In this document: positions 15,635 to 24,337 of the stretch, one piece after another
Layout of the letters: each line of letters opens with the position of its first letter
Numbering within the stretch: the first letter of the stretch is position 1
Assembly: GCA_028279425.1 (NCBI GenBank)
Contig: JANQNV010000134.1
Span: forward strand, 17,170 to 81,169
Direction: 5' to 3'
Source: Longimicrobiales bacterium
GTDB taxonomy: Bacteria > Gemmatimonadota > Gemmatimonadetes > Longimicrobiales > Gaopeijiaceae
Length of the DNA: 64,000 nucleotides
Translations under genes and position numbers: made by a program
Notes under the pieces: model-generated
Told to the model about the DNA's origin: nothing
Database searches by the model: none
Seen by the model: only the letters and a program-made list of their open reading frames with translations

Positions 15635-17008
15635 ATGCGCGCCCTGCTCCGCATCGCCTCCCTGCTGATCGCGTCGACCCTTGGTACGCTCGTGGTCTCC
15701 GGGTGCGAGCAGATCGAGCAGGTCGAAGATCGCTGGCGGCCCATGACGCCCCACGAGGAGTACCTCCAGGGACTCCACGATGCGGGACTCGCCGGCTCCG
15801 GGCTCAGCCAGGCGTGGATCCTCGAGGCCGCCGAGGCCGTGCGGAGTCCGCGCGACGTCGAGCTGCCCTTCCGGGAAGCCACCTACGTGGCGGCCGATGC
15901 CCCCGAGGCGATCGGATACCGCTTCCGACTGGAGCGGGGGCAGCAGATCCGGATCGGGCTCGACGTCGAGGCCGACCCCTCGCTCCAGGTGTTCCTCGAC
16001 TTCTTCCGGCTCGCGGCCGACCCCGCCGATCCGCCGCGTCCCGTTGCGACAGCGCGCACTACACCCGAAGGACTCGTCTACGAGCCGGATCGCGCGGGAG
16101 ACTACCTCGTGCGGCTCCAGCCCGAGCTCCTGCAGAGCGGTCGCATGACGCTCACCCTCGAGCTGAATCCGGCCCTCGCGTTTCCGGTGGAGGGCCGTGA
16201 CATCCGGGCGATCCTCAGCTTCTTCGGGGTGGCGCGCGATGGGGGCCGCCGCTCCCACGAAGGGGTCGACGTCTTCGCCCCCCGGGGCACCCCGGTGCTC
16301 GCCTCCGCGGCCGGGCGGATCACGCGGGCCAATGTGACGAACCTCGGCGGCAAGGTCGTTTGGCTGCGCGACGACGTGAAGCGGCGCAGCATCTACTACG
16401 CCCACCTCGATTCGCAGACCGTCACCGCCGGTACTCGCGTCGAGATCGGCGACACCGTGGGATTCGTCGGCAACACCGGCAACGCGCGAACGACGCCGCC
16501 TCACCTGCACTACGGCGTCTACTACCGCGGCGAGGGGGCGATCGACCCGTTTCCCTTTCTCGCCCCGCCGCGGCGCCGACTGGCCGAGGTGGTGGCCGAC
16601 GCCGACCGGCTCGGATCGTGGGCCCGCGTCGTCAACGAGGGGCTCCGGTTGCGGGCGCAGCCGGAATCCCGGGCGGATGTGGTGCGCGAGCTCCCGCAGC
16701 ACACCGCGGTGCGCCTGGTCGGAGCGTCGGGGGAATGGTACCGGGTGCGGCTGCCCGACGGGACCGCGGGCTACCTGTCGGCCCGCCTGACCGAGGATCT
16801 GGATGCCCCGGTAGCCGAGCGCGTGGCGGCGCGAGCGGTGCCCGCTAGAAGTCGCCCCGAGGAGAGTGCCCCTCTGGTCGAGACGCTGGCCACCGGAGCC
16901 GCGCTAGCGGTACTCGCCAACTTCGGAGACTACTGGATGGTCCGAACGCCCACCGGACGTCCGACCTGGATTCGCGCCGACGCAGAGACGGCCGACGCGG
17001 ACGGCTGA
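15635..17008 (+). CDS. M23 peptidase lipoprotein with two SH3-like domains
   Basis: This 457-residue lipoprotein has a lipobox ending at Cys24 (LVVSGC). A beta-rich region follows, then a LytM/M23 zinc metallopeptidase domain with His208 and Asp212 (SHEGVD) and His290/His292 (HLHYG), and two bacterial SH3-like repeats (about 333-385 and 393-455). M23 enzymes cut peptidoglycan cross-bridges; the SH3 repeats probably bind cell wall. It would act in the periplasm. It diverges from the DUF512 gene across a 195-bp region with no operator I can recognise. Confidence 0.88.
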   Translation: MRALLRIASLLIASTLGTLVVSGCEQIEQVEDRWRPMTPHEEYLQGLHDAGLAGSGLSQAWILEAAEAVRSPRDVELPFREATYVAADAPEAIGYRFRLERGQQIRIGLDVEADPSLQVFLDFFRLAADPADPPRPVATARTTPEGLVYEPDRAGDYLVRLQPELLQSGRMTLTLELNPALAFPVEGRDIRAILSFFGVARDGGRRSHEGVDVFAPRGTPVLASAAGRITRANVTNLGGKVVWLRDDVKRRSIYYAHLDSQTVTAGTRVEIGDTVGFVGNTGNARTTPPHLHYGVYYRGEGAIDPFPFLAPPRRRLAEVVADADRLGSWARVVNEGLRLRAQPESRADVVRELPQHTAVRLVGASGEWYRVRLPDGTAGYLSARLTEDLDAPVAERVAARAVPARSRPEESAPLVETLATGAALAVLANFGDYWMVRTPTGRPTWIRADAETADADG

Positions 17009-17022
17009 GGGGAAGCGGTCCC

Positions 17023-17205
17023 TCAGTTGAACTCGACCGGCGGGAACTCCGTCACCTGCCAGTCGCCACCATCTCCGGGGCCCTTGCCCCATGCCTGCCC
17101 GGCCACCGGTGAGTTCTCCTCTCCGATCGCAACGGCAATCACGAACGTCAGCCCCATCACGAGAAAGATCGAGGCGAACAGAAGGCCGGGCTCTTTGCGG
17201 ATCAT
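17023..17205 (-). CDS. Small single-pass membrane protein, 60 aa
   Basis: The 60-residue product has one transmembrane helix (about residues 8-27, LLFASIFLVMGLTFVIAVAI) and a polar, glycine-rich tail ending in VEFN. AGGAG lies nine bases before the ATG. The stop is 14 bp from the convergent M23 gene. No family recognised. Confidence 0.5.
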   Translation of the reverse strand: MIRKEPGLLFASIFLVMGLTFVIAVAIGEENSPVAGQAWGKGPGDGGDWQVTEFPPVEFN

Positions 17206-17379
17206 GACGGAGGACTCCTGACGGGTCGGATGTGCGAGGGGTGGAACGGAACCGGGGTCGATGACGGACCCGGCAATCTACATCGGCGAGGGTTACCCGC
17301 CCAGACGCGCCGCGTTCCCGCCCGATTCGTGACCGCTCGCGACGCTTCGTGGAATCGGCCCCGCGAGCACCTCGACCCC

Positions 17380-18414
17380 CTATGGCAAGCCCGGATCGAA
17401 GAGGGCGACGCGCCCCGACGGAGCCGTGAACATCGCCCGGCTGGAGTGGCCGACTCCGGCGATCAGCACTTCACGATGTCGATGAGATGGATCGACGAAC
17501 GTCATGTAGCGCAATAGCGTACGCCCTCGCTCGAGACGCCTCCGCCCCTGCAGCATCGCGCCGCACGTCGTGTCGAGAGAGGCCGTCAGGGTGTCGGCAG
17601 TGCCCAGCAGGATCCGCACGTCTCGCCCGATCAGCCGCGCTCGGACGTCGGCGAGGTCGCGGTCCCGCATGTAGCTGTTCAGACCGTCGAAGCCGTAGTG
17701 CCACTCGCGGTAGTCGGGACACGCCTCCGCATCGGGTAGGGTGAAGGCGGCCCCGTCCCAGCGCTCGGGACCGAGGTAGAGATAGCTCGAGGGGTTGGCG
17801 ACCACGAAGCGCACCTCGAGGTCGGGGGGGACGCCGGGTAGCGCCGTGGCCGCAGCGAAGCGGTGCACCACCTGCCCACCCGCAGAGTGTCCCGCGACCA
17901 CGATGCGTTCGAGTCGCGGGAACCGGACGCGGTCGGCGATCTCTTCGACGAGTCGCTCCAGCACAGCGTACGAACTGATCCGCGGGGTGCTGCTTTCCGG
18001 GCGCGAGAGGTGGCCGCGCTTCCAGCCACCTGAGCTCCAGTAGGGCGCGCCAGCCTCCGGATCGTCGTCGACCGTGCGAAAGCGCGGCGCCACCAGCAGG
18101 CTCGTCTCGAGCACCCCAGCCGCCCGAGCGGCCGCCACCGTCGTCTCGAAGTAGCGGTCGTAGTCCCGGCCCGAGCCGTGGATCATGACGACGGCCGTCC
18201 GAATCAGCGAATCGGGTTGGTCGAGCCGGTGCGACCGGTACATGGGCACCGCCACCCCGGGCTGCGCCTCGAACAGGGTGTGGCAGCGCGGCTCTGCACG
18301 TTCGCACGCCTCTTCGGCGCGGGGGATCGTGGGACCGCCATCCGACGAGCACGCCACGAGGCCCAGCGCGGTCGCTGCGGTGGCGGTGAGTACGATGCGG
18401 CGAGCCGGGTCCAT
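17380..18414 (-). CDS. Secreted alpha/beta-hydrolase lipoprotein
   Basis: The 344-residue protein has a lipobox at Cys22 (LGLVAC). It is an alpha/beta hydrolase with the oxyanion-hole HGSG (79-82) and the nucleophile elbow GHSAGG with Ser177. A His near the C-terminus in VGHSSRAMF is a candidate third catalytic residue. It probably acts as an esterase or peptidase at the cell surface; the substrate is unknown. I start at the ATG at 18414 because the lipoprotein signal follows at once. The frame open upstream is Arg-rich and looks non-coding. Confidence 0.78.
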   Translation of the reverse strand: MDPARRIVLTATAATALGLVACSSDGGPTIPRAEEACERAEPRCHTLFEAQPGVAVPMYRSHRLDQPDSLIRTAVVMIHGSGRDYDRYFETTVAAARAAGVLETSLLVAPRFRTVDDDPEAGAPYWSSGGWKRGHLSRPESSTPRISSYAVLERLVEEIADRVRFPRLERIVVAGHSAGGQVVHRFAAATALPGVPPDLEVRFVVANPSSYLYLGPERWDGAAFTLPDAEACPDYREWHYGFDGLNSYMRDRDLADVRARLIGRDVRILLGTADTLTASLDTTCGAMLQGRRRLERGRTLLRYMTFVDPSHRHREVLIAGVGHSSRAMFTAPSGRVALFDPGLP

Positions 18415-18571
18415 AGCCGATGTTCTGCGCCACACCGGCTGGGCGCCAGGCGGCGTGCCCGGGCTGCCGGCTACCCCGTCATCACGGACGCTACGCCTGC
18501 TACGGCGCCGTCTCTCGAGGGCTGCCTGGATCGGGTAGCCCGGAGTGTACAGTCCGGGACGAATCGACCGT

Positions 18572-19096
18572 CTAGCCGACTGCGGCCACCGGCGTGGCGT
18601 CCGAGGCAGCCACCGGCGTATCCGCCGCGGCCGTCGGGGACGAATCCGCGGGAGCCGCCGACGAATCCGCGGGAGCCGCGGTGCGCACGTCGGCACCGGC
18701 CCGCAGAACGCCGCGCGTCCAATCCGATCGCGCGACGGCCATGGCGAGAACTTCCCGCACGCGCGACGCGGAGTCCTGGCCGGTCACGAAGGCCGAGATA
18801 CCGATCCGGAGGAGGGAGGTGCGAGTGGGTAGGAGAAGTGGGCGCGGCGTGCAGAGGATGATCACCGCATTGGTCCTACCGTGCAGGATCGGCTCCACGA
18901 CCTCGTCGTACGCGAGCCCGTCCGCGGGCGGGGCGATGAAGTACAACACCGCTTCTTCGGAGTCGGGCGGCAGCTGGTCGGCGTCGGTTTCGAACCGCAC
19001 CTCGACCCGCGACGAGTCCACCCATTCGGGGATGATCGCCTGGTAGTCCCGTGGGAGGCGGAAGCCGATCCCCGTGGTGGGAATGTTCTCGGGCAT
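18572..19096 (-). CDS. Hypothetical protein with Ala-rich tail, 174 aa
   Basis: I do not recognise this gene. The first 130 residues look like an alpha/beta domain reminiscent of receiver domains (VLYFIAPPADG, NAVIILCTPRPLLLP), but the acidic pocket of a receiver is not evident. The tail consists of imperfect Ala-Ala-Pro-Ala-Asp-Ser-Ser repeats encoded by a 21-bp tandem duplication at about 18640-18685. It has no signal peptide. It diverges from the lipoprotein gene to its right. Confidence 0.55.
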   Translation of the reverse strand: MPENIPTTGIGFRLPRDYQAIIPEWVDSSRVEVRFETDADQLPPDSEEAVLYFIAPPADGLAYDEVVEPILHGRTNAVIILCTPRPLLLPTRTSLLRIGISAFVTGQDSASRVREVLAMAVARSDWTRGVLRAGADVRTAAPADSSAAPADSSPTAAADTPVAASDATPVAAVG

Positions 19097-19287
19097 ATGT
19101 ACAAGATCCGTTCAGATTCTATCTGTCGAGACCGCAACCTCACTACGACGAGGCGGTGCCGCAAGCGAAATCTTGGGATCCGCCGCCAAACGCGCGTACC
19201 TTGGTCTGCGCACGCCCCGCGCTTCGCCGCCGACCTCCCAGCCCGTCCGAGCGCGAGGACTCGCCGACCCTCGCTGGAGAGACGCAG

Positions 19288-20142
19288 GTGCCGCTGCTGA
19301 GACGCATTCAGGGCCCGGTCCGCCTACGCGGCCTCGACACCCTGTTGGTCGTCGGTCTCGCCACCGCGGCGTGTCATCCAGCGCGCCCTCCTTCCCTTAC
19401 CACCGGGGGTCGAGCGCTCTGGACCCTCGAAGCCCCCGCCCAACTCGTCGAGTGGCGTACCTTCGACCCTCGTACCGTGAGGAACCGCCTCCCTCCAGCG
19501 GTACGCTTCGAGACCGTCGGGGAGGTCGCTCGCCAGGGGCTCCCCTGGGCCCTGCGGTACCTGGAGGCGCATCCCGAGCAGGAGGAGTGGGGCATCTCGT
19601 TCGTCGAGGTGGTTCGGGCCGCGTCATTCGCCATCGATGGACGCTCCCCCGCCTGGGGCGAGGATGGCGCGGCAGGACTCTGGTTCGCGCGGGTGGCGTG
19701 GGTGGACCGGCCAGCCTCGGTCGACGACGGCCGCCTCCTGCTGGCCCTGGACGCCTGGATCTCCGACTCCGATTTCGCGGCGCGGGCCGGCGCGCTCGGC
19801 TACCACTGGGCGGTCGGAGCTGCGGCGCTGCGCCACGACCCCGACGGCGAGGTCACCGCCTCGGTCTCTGCCCCCGGCCTCGAGATCCGGGGCAACTGCC
19901 GCCTCGCGAGAGCCGCATCCGAGGCGACCAGCGGAGTCGGCCGTCAGTCGATCCTCCCGCCGGCCACGTCGGCCATCGAGGGACTGGTTCGCGTGGCCTT
20001 TTCAGGCCACCGGGAGCGGGCGTGCGACGGCGCATCCCACTGGTCGATCACCGGGTCCCATCCCCTGGCCGCGACCACACCGATCGACGACCTCGTCTTT
20101 CAGTTCGGCTACCGCTTCGTGGGTGGGGTGTACGGGCGGTAG
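19288..20142 (+). CDS. Putative lipoprotein, 284 aa
   Basis: I do not recognise this gene. From the GTG at 19288 the protein starts with a basic segment, a hydrophobic run (LDTLLVVGLATAAC) and a lipobox Cys. The GGAGAG upstream supports this start over the ATG at 19051, which would give a non-signal leader of 79 residues. The mature part is about 255 residues, acidic and Trp-rich. No catalytic motif is seen. Confidence 0.6.
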   Translation: MPLLRRIQGPVRLRGLDTLLVVGLATAACHPARPPSLTTGGRALWTLEAPAQLVEWRTFDPRTVRNRLPPAVRFETVGEVARQGLPWALRYLEAHPEQEEWGISFVEVVRAASFAIDGRSPAWGEDGAAGLWFARVAWVDRPASVDDGRLLLALDAWISDSDFAARAGALGYHWAVGAAALRHDPDGEVTASVSAPGLEIRGNCRLARAASEATSGVGRQSILPPATSAIEGLVRVAFSGHRERACDGASHWSITGSHPLAATTPIDDLVFQFGYRFVGGVYGR

Positions 20143-20188
20143 ACCTGCCGCACGCCCGTGCCGATCCAGCGCGGTTCAGGCCGCCACC

Positions 20189-20701
20189 TCAGCCCCCGAT
20201 CAGCCAGACGACGCCGAGCGTGCCCCCCCACCACGTGCCCTCCTCTTCGAGTCGTTCCACTCGGAGGCCGAACTGGATACCGAAGGACTCCGAGGTGGGT
20301 GCGGTCAAACCGGCCTCCAACTCGCCGATGAACTGCTCACCCCAGGCGTCGTTTCTCCAGAAGACGACGCCCGCACCAGCCGATGCAAAGGCCCGTAGCG
20401 AGCCGGGTTCGCCCCCCTCGATCATTCCTCCCAGCACCGTCTGGAGCCCCGTACCCGAGGGCCTCGGACCCTCGCTCCAACTAACGCCGGTGGTTCGAAC
20501 GTACGCGCTCGCGAAGGGGGTCAAACCGGCACCCGCCTTTCGGCCGCGCACGCCCGCGAGGTAGCTGAAGTCGGAACCCCACCCGTCCCCCGTCACGGCC
20601 GCGATGCGAGGTGCGATCTCGATCTGGGCGGCGACCGGTGCGGTGGCCGCGCTGAATGCGGCCAAGGCCAGGAATGCTCGGGTGAGGGCGCGGGACCACA
20701 T
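20189..20701 (-). CDS. Secreted barrel-like protein, paralogue of 21740-22255
   Basis: The 170-residue product starts with a signal peptide (MWSRALTRAFLALAAF, cleavage after APVAAQ). The mature part aligns by eye with the protein at 21740-22255: both have (S/A)PRI near the start, GLRGR/GVRGR, GPxPSG, a GGxPGS segment, WGxxF, PTSESFGxxF and a GGTxG-V-W ending. The alternating strand pattern suggests a small outer-membrane or periplasmic beta-barrel. The function is unknown. A start at 20746 would add 15 residues before the signal peptide. Confidence 0.65.
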   Translation of the reverse strand: MWSRALTRAFLALAAFSAATAPVAAQIEIAPRIAAVTGDGWGSDFSYLAGVRGRKAGAGLTPFASAYVRTTGVSWSEGPRPSGTGLQTVLGGMIEGGEPGSLRAFASAGAGVVFWRNDAWGEQFIGELEAGLTAPTSESFGIQFGLRVERLEEEGTWWGGTLGVVWLIGG

Positions 20702-20780
20702 GCCAAATCTCCGATGGAACCAGTCGACGGTGCCGACGCGCCGCACCTCGAACCAAGACGTGGGGGGAAGCAGCCTGACT

Positions 20781-21083
20781 CTATCGCCGCATCTGGCGCG
20801 TGCGCAAGTTATACGCCGAGGGGTGGGGCTCCACCACTACTGCAGCGACCCAAACGTGGGCTCGACCTTCTTCCGGCTCGAAGACCCGGCTTACCGCGAG
20901 GAAACCAGTCCCTGGGCCCCGGGGTGCATCGCACAGGCCATCCTTATTGGGCGGGCACGCCGCCAGGCCGTGTTCGCTCAGAGCCTTCAACAGAACGGGA
21001 GAATCCGCTGGCTCGACATCGGCGGCAACGACCAGAAGGTCGATGACCTCTTCGGGATTCGACTGGCCAACCGACCCGAGCCA
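20781..21083 (-). pseudogene. Decayed gene fragment, about 100 codons without a start
   Basis: Between two secreted-protein genes the minus strand has about 101 open codons with convincing protein-like sequence (NPEEVIDLLVVAADVEPADSP, then CDAPRGPGTGFLAVSRVFEP). There is no ATG or GTG in frame, and adjacent TGA and TAG stops precede it at 21084-21089. A TTG at 20990 would give only 69 residues and would miss the upstream coding-like part. A short ATG frame (MRRLIVAR) lies in another frame just upstream, so a frameshifted remnant is likely. It is distantly reminiscent of the lipoprotein at 22294-22821. Confidence 0.4.
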
Positions 21084-21216
21084 CTATCAGGCGGCGCATA
21101 TTGGGTAATCCCGCCACTGCAGAACTCGTGCACGAGTTGGGCCCGGAGTCGAAGCCTCAGCAGCAGCTCTGCCCCCCGGCGACGCAGAGCTGTCCTCGCT
21201 GACGGACTACCCGCGG

Positions 21217-21699
21217 CTAGCCGATGATCATCCGGGCGAACCGCTCGACCTCCACGTTCAGGTCACCATCGACCGTCGCGACGAACGTGAAGTCGTAGAT
21301 CCAGCTCCACCCGGTAGCATCAATCGAGAGCGCTCCGTCCTCTCGCCAATAGGAGAACGCAAGCACCGGGGTGCGAAGCTCGGTGCAACCCTCCGGGATC
21401 CGAAGCTGGGCGTTCGCCGAGTCCGGTACGCTCAGGGTATGTCGTAGCGACGAGCAGTTTCTCGCGAATGCCGCGTCCCCGACCGGCACGTCCGCCGCGC
21501 CGACCGCCCGCCGCAGCGCGTCGAGTGGGCCCGACGGACGCAACTCATACGTCGGATCGATCGCCAGTTCATCACCCAACTCAGACGCCAGGAACTCCAC
21601 CGCTGCCTGAAGCTGCTGCTCCACTGAGGTTTGTGCCGCACAGGCCACAGGGGCCAGCAGCCGTAGCATGGCTACGGTCAGGGCTACCGTCCCCCTCAC
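21217..21699 (-). CDS. Secreted hypothetical protein, 160 aa
   Basis: I do not recognise this gene. A signal peptide (MRGTVALTVAMLRLLAPVACAAQ) precedes a mature domain of about 135 residues with two cysteines (NCSS, GCTEL) that could pair in the periplasm. The gene is minus-strand like its neighbours and starts 40 bp after the stop of the barrel-like gene. Confidence 0.6.
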   Translation of the reverse strand: MRGTVALTVAMLRLLAPVACAAQTSVEQQLQAAVEFLASELGDELAIDPTYELRPSGPLDALRRAVGAADVPVGDAAFARNCSSLRHTLSVPDSANAQLRIPEGCTELRTPVLAFSYWREDGALSIDATGWSWIYDFTFVATVDGDLNVEVERFARMIIG

Positions 21700-21739
21700 G
21701 GCAATCGCCCGGGGGCGGTCGACAGTTTCTCACGGCGGC

Positions 21740-22255
21740 TCATCCGCCGACCCGCCAGACGATACCCGCTGTGCCTCCACCCGAGGTCCCTCGGTCGTTG
21801 AGCCAGTCCAACCGGAACGCGAAGTGCAGACCGAACGACTCCGACGTGGGCACGGTCACACCGGTCTCGACCTCCACGACGAACTCGTTCCCCCAGACGT
21901 CGTCTTGCCACGATACGAGGCCTCCACCGACGGAGAAGTGGGGTCGCACTGATCCCGGTCGCCCACCCTGCAGGTTGATGCCGACCACGGCCTGGACGGC
22001 GCGACCCGACGGAGCTGGCCCCGAGTCGACGTCGACCGATCGACTGCGGAGATACAGGCCTGTATACGGTGTGGCCTGCCCGTCCCCCCACCTGCCTCGG
22101 AGCCCTATCAGGGCCACATAGTCGTCGGCCGTCGCCCTAAGGAATCCGATGCGGGGCGACAACTCCACCTGCGCTTCGAGGCGTCCGCCGCACGCCATCG
22201 CTCCGAGGCAACACACCACGAGCCAGACCCGGACTCTGATCGTAGACCGCTCCAC
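21740..22255 (-). CDS. Secreted barrel-like protein, paralogue of 20189-20701
   Basis: This 171-residue protein has a signal peptide (VWLVVCCLGAMACGGRLEAQ) and a mature part clearly related to the protein at 20189-20701. The start is best placed at the GTG at 22255: GGAGG lies seven bases upstream, and the same leader plus start (GTGGAGCGGTCTACGAT) occurs at the unrelated gene starting at 24047. Function unknown; probably an envelope protein. Confidence 0.65.
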   Translation of the reverse strand: MERSTIRVRVWLVVCCLGAMACGGRLEAQVELSPRIGFLRATADDYVALIGLRGRWGDGQATPYTGLYLRSRSVDVDSGPAPSGRAVQAVVGINLQGGRPGSVRPHFSVGGGLVSWQDDVWGNEFVVEVETGVTVPTSESFGLHFAFRLDWLNDRGTSGGGTAGIVWRVGG

Positions 22256-22271
22256 TCCGCATCCTCCCCTG
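22239..22271 (-). repeat. Shared 33-nt translation-start leader, copy 1
   Basis: 30 of 33 nt are identical to 24031-24063: an identical 20-mer, three differing bases, then an identical 10-mer. On the minus strand it contains GGGGAGGA, the GTG start and the next five codons plus two bases. The genes that follow are otherwise unrelated. Confidence 0.7.
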
Positions 22272-22293
22272 AATACGCTTCGGGTCCGTCTCA

Positions 22294-22821
22294 TCACGGG
22301 CCGTCCCCGACGCCACTCGATCCCGAACCGGATCCGATGTAGCGCCAGGAATCGAGATACCACTCCTCGAGGTGGCGCACGAGTTCCGCCATGTAGTAGA
22401 CCTCGTTCCCTCTCCGGTCGACCACCACGAGCGGGAGGCGCACGAGGTGGTCCGTAACCCAGCGAACCTCCGAAAACGCTACGACTGCGTTCACGCCGAA
22501 CATCGAAGGCGCGCAAACGACCCCGTGGGTCTCCGCCTCACAAACCGCCGGGCCCGGATCCAGCGCCTCCGCGCCCTTTCTGATCGCGGCGGAGGCTTCC
22601 GGCAGGTCGTAGAGATCTTCCGGGCGCGTTCCTGTCGAGAGCAGTCCGTTCATCCCCGACGCAATCACCCGCGTATCTACGACGAAGGACTCCGGGTCGC
22701 GAAGAGTCGCAATCCTGACGGCGAGAGCGTAGATGCCCGTGACGTCTCGCTCCCTATCCGGGGCTGGCCTGCACGAAACCAACACGAGGAGCAACAACGC
22801 GAACCTACCCCACCGTCTCAT
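22294..22821 (-). CDS. Putative lipoprotein, 175 aa
   Basis: I do not recognise this gene. The product has a clear lipoprotein signal (MRRWGRFALLLLVLVSC). The mature domain of about 155 residues holds two further cysteines (AVCEAE, VVCAPS) and ends with a Ser-Gly tail. The start at 22821 was chosen because the longer frame from 22884 only adds a non-signal leader. It is upstream of, and 38 bp from, the barrel-like gene. Confidence 0.6.
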   Translation of the reverse strand: MRRWGRFALLLLVLVSCRPAPDRERDVTGIYALAVRIATLRDPESFVVDTRVIASGMNGLLSTGTRPEDLYDLPEASAAIRKGAEALDPGPAVCEAETHGVVCAPSMFGVNAVVAFSEVRWVTDHLVRLPLVVVDRRGNEVYYMAELVRHLEEWYLDSWRYIGSGSGSSGVGDGP

Positions 22822-23210
22822 CGCCCCCTCCGCACCGATCAGTCCGCCGCATCGGTACGGCTGGCCCAGCCGCACCCTGGCCACTGCCTACGGCATACGC
22901 TGCGACCTCCCACCGCTTTCGGCCGCGCCTCACGGTGGAGACCGCGTAGCTGTCGGACAGGTCAGGTCGTCTGCGGTCCCGTCAGGTATTCTACGGTCCG
23001 TGTTCGTGGGGATTCCTACGAATTGTGGCCGCGCGCGCGTCGCGCATTCTTTCCAGGGTGTCCAAGTAGCACGGATGTAACCGGCGGGGGGTCTCGGCGG
23101 CGGCCGAGGTCTCCCGCTTTACACACCACCGGCGTTGCACGTGCTCCCTCGCTTCGGCACGACCGCGGTCCTTCACGCCGAGTCAATCCGGGCCGAGGGG
23201 CCGGTTGGGT
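22822..23210. other. 389-bp stretch without a recognised gene
   Basis: No frame in this stretch looks coding on either strand. It contains a short GC-rich inverted repeat (CTCGGC at 23093-23098 and GCCGAG at 23103-23108) that could be a weak terminator for the gene ending at 23211. It presumably also holds the promoter of the lipoprotein gene starting at 22821. I see no operator or RNA motif I can name. Confidence 0.4.
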
Positions 23211-24047
23211 TCATCCGCCTCCTCGCCGGCGTTGCAGATCCTCGCCCGCGGCTCGGAGTTCCAACAGCAGCTCGCTCGGTACACTCAGGCGCGGTTTGGA
23301 GTCAGGCGCTGATCGAGCCAGCGCGCCCAATGCCTCGGAGACCGGGTCGTCAACCCGGGCCGTCCGAAGGTGATTGATCAAGTAGTGGGCGAACGCCGAA
23401 CCTGCCGCCGGATCCCTCAGGACTCTCCATCCTTGACTCATCAGGATTCGACGCGGGACAACGTCACCGGCCTCCAACATGCGGCGAAGAAGCGCCGATT
23501 TCTTCGCCGGGAAGGCCCGTTCGGTCATCCCCTGAATCGCCGCCTCGCGTACCTCGGGAGGCTGGCGCCGCACCCAGGCGAGGGCCCGGTCCTGGTCTCG
23601 GTCATCCCCCATCGCGCCCATTCGGACAATGACGTAGCCCTCCCGCTCTCCGAACCACTCGAGGTTGGCGAAGACCCAGTCGGCGAGTGTTCTGTCCTCA
23701 CAACGCGTAGCGGAGAGCGTGACGTTTCTGGCAACCAGTTGCGCGGCCCCCTCGCCGGAAGGTAGACCCGTCGCAAGCATGCGCTGCTGCACTTCACGGT
23801 GCCACGGATGTTCCTCGGCGCACTTCAGGAAGGCGGTCCACCAAGCCCCCAGATTCCCCGAACGCTGATACTCCGCCACGAACTCTGCGGGCGGAGCCTG
23901 GCCTTGTGGACCTCGCTGGCCCAACGCGATCCCGGGCGACAGCAGCAAGCTCAGAACCAGGAGGAAGCGACCACGTAGCGTGAGGCCAAACGGAACGCCG
24001 ACCGAGAATACCACGCGCAGCCCGTTCGGTATCGTAGACCGCTCCAC
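23211..24047 (-). CDS. Secreted helical-repeat hypothetical protein
   Basis: The 278-residue protein has a signal peptide (about residues 10-42, ending ALGQ). The mature part is a series of helices with periodic Leu/Trp/Arg (GAWWTAFLKCAEEHP, ALAWVRRQPPEVREAAIQGM, LLRRMLEAGDVVPRRIL), as in HEAT-like repeats. The start at the GTG at 24047 is supported by GGAGG seven bases upstream and by the leader shared with the gene starting at 22255. A longer frame to 24215 would read through the tRNA-Gly and is rejected. Confidence 0.6.
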   Translation of the reverse strand: MERSTIPNGLRVVFSVGVPFGLTLRGRFLLVLSLLLSPGIALGQRGPQGQAPPAEFVAEYQRSGNLGAWWTAFLKCAEEHPWHREVQQRMLATGLPSGEGAAQLVARNVTLSATRCEDRTLADWVFANLEWFGEREGYVIVRMGAMGDDRDQDRALAWVRRQPPEVREAAIQGMTERAFPAKKSALLRRMLEAGDVVPRRILMSQGWRVLRDPAAGSAFAHYLINHLRTARVDDPVSEALGALARSAPDSKPRLSVPSELLLELRAAGEDLQRRRGGG

Positions 24048-24063
24048 TCCCCGTCCTCCCCTG
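24031..24063 (-). repeat. Shared 33-nt translation-start leader, copy 2
   Basis: Second copy of the leader described at 22239-22271, again covering the ribosome-binding site, the GTG start and the first codons of a secreted-protein gene. Confidence 0.7.
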
Positions 24064-24106
24064 TACCTCGTTGTCGGCACCCCGAAGTCGACACCGGCCG
24101 AAACGA

Positions 24107-24146
24107 ACAAAGCCCCCCACCGGCCGAAACCAATGGGGGGCTTGTC
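24107..24146 (-). terminator. Intrinsic terminator after tRNA-Gly
   Basis: On the minus strand ACAAGCCCCCCA pairs with TGGGGGGCTTTGT (apart from one extra T) around a 14-nt loop, followed by TCG. It lies 12 nt beyond the tRNA-Gly 3' end in the direction of transcription. Confidence 0.7.
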
Positions 24147-24157
24147 GTTCAAACCAG

Positions 24158-24230
24158 AGCGGGTGACCGGGCTCGAACCGGCGACCCTCAGCTTGGGAAG
24201 CTGATGCTCTACCAACTGAGCTACACCCGC
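24158..24230 (-). tRNA. tRNA-Gly (anticodon CCC)
   Basis: The minus strand forms a full cloverleaf. The acceptor is GCGGGTG/CACCCGC with discriminator T, the D arm is AGCTCAGTTGGTAGAGC, the anticodon stem TCAGC/GCTGA holds the loop TTCCCAA (anticodon CCC), and the T arm is CCGGTTCGAGCCCGG. CCA is not encoded. Confidence 0.95.
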
Positions 24231-24282
24231 GTGGTGCCGTGGAATCTACCGAGGGCGTCGGTTGGGTCAAGCACCAACGACA

Positions 24283-24314
24283 CGCGGGTGGATACCCGGA
24301 GGCAGCCACCCGCG
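24283..24314 (-). terminator. Hairpin after the TPR lipoprotein gene
   Basis: CGCGGGTGG (24283-24291) and CCACCCGCG (24306-24314) are perfect reverse complements 24 nt beyond the stop of the TPR gene. The sequence after it on the minus strand (TGTCGTTGG) is only moderately T-rich. Confidence 0.55.
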
Positions 24315-24337
24315 TTGGCATTGGACTGAAACCAGAA

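Noticed and set aside
15440..16702. Upstream extension of the DUF512 frame on the minus strand
   Set aside because: It is antisense to the M23 peptidase gene, whose motifs are intact; the GTG at 15439 with AGGAGG is the clear start.
24048..24215. N-terminal extension of the gene ending at 23211
   Set aside because: It would translate through the tRNA-Gly and its terminator; the GTG at 24047 has a good ribosome-binding site.
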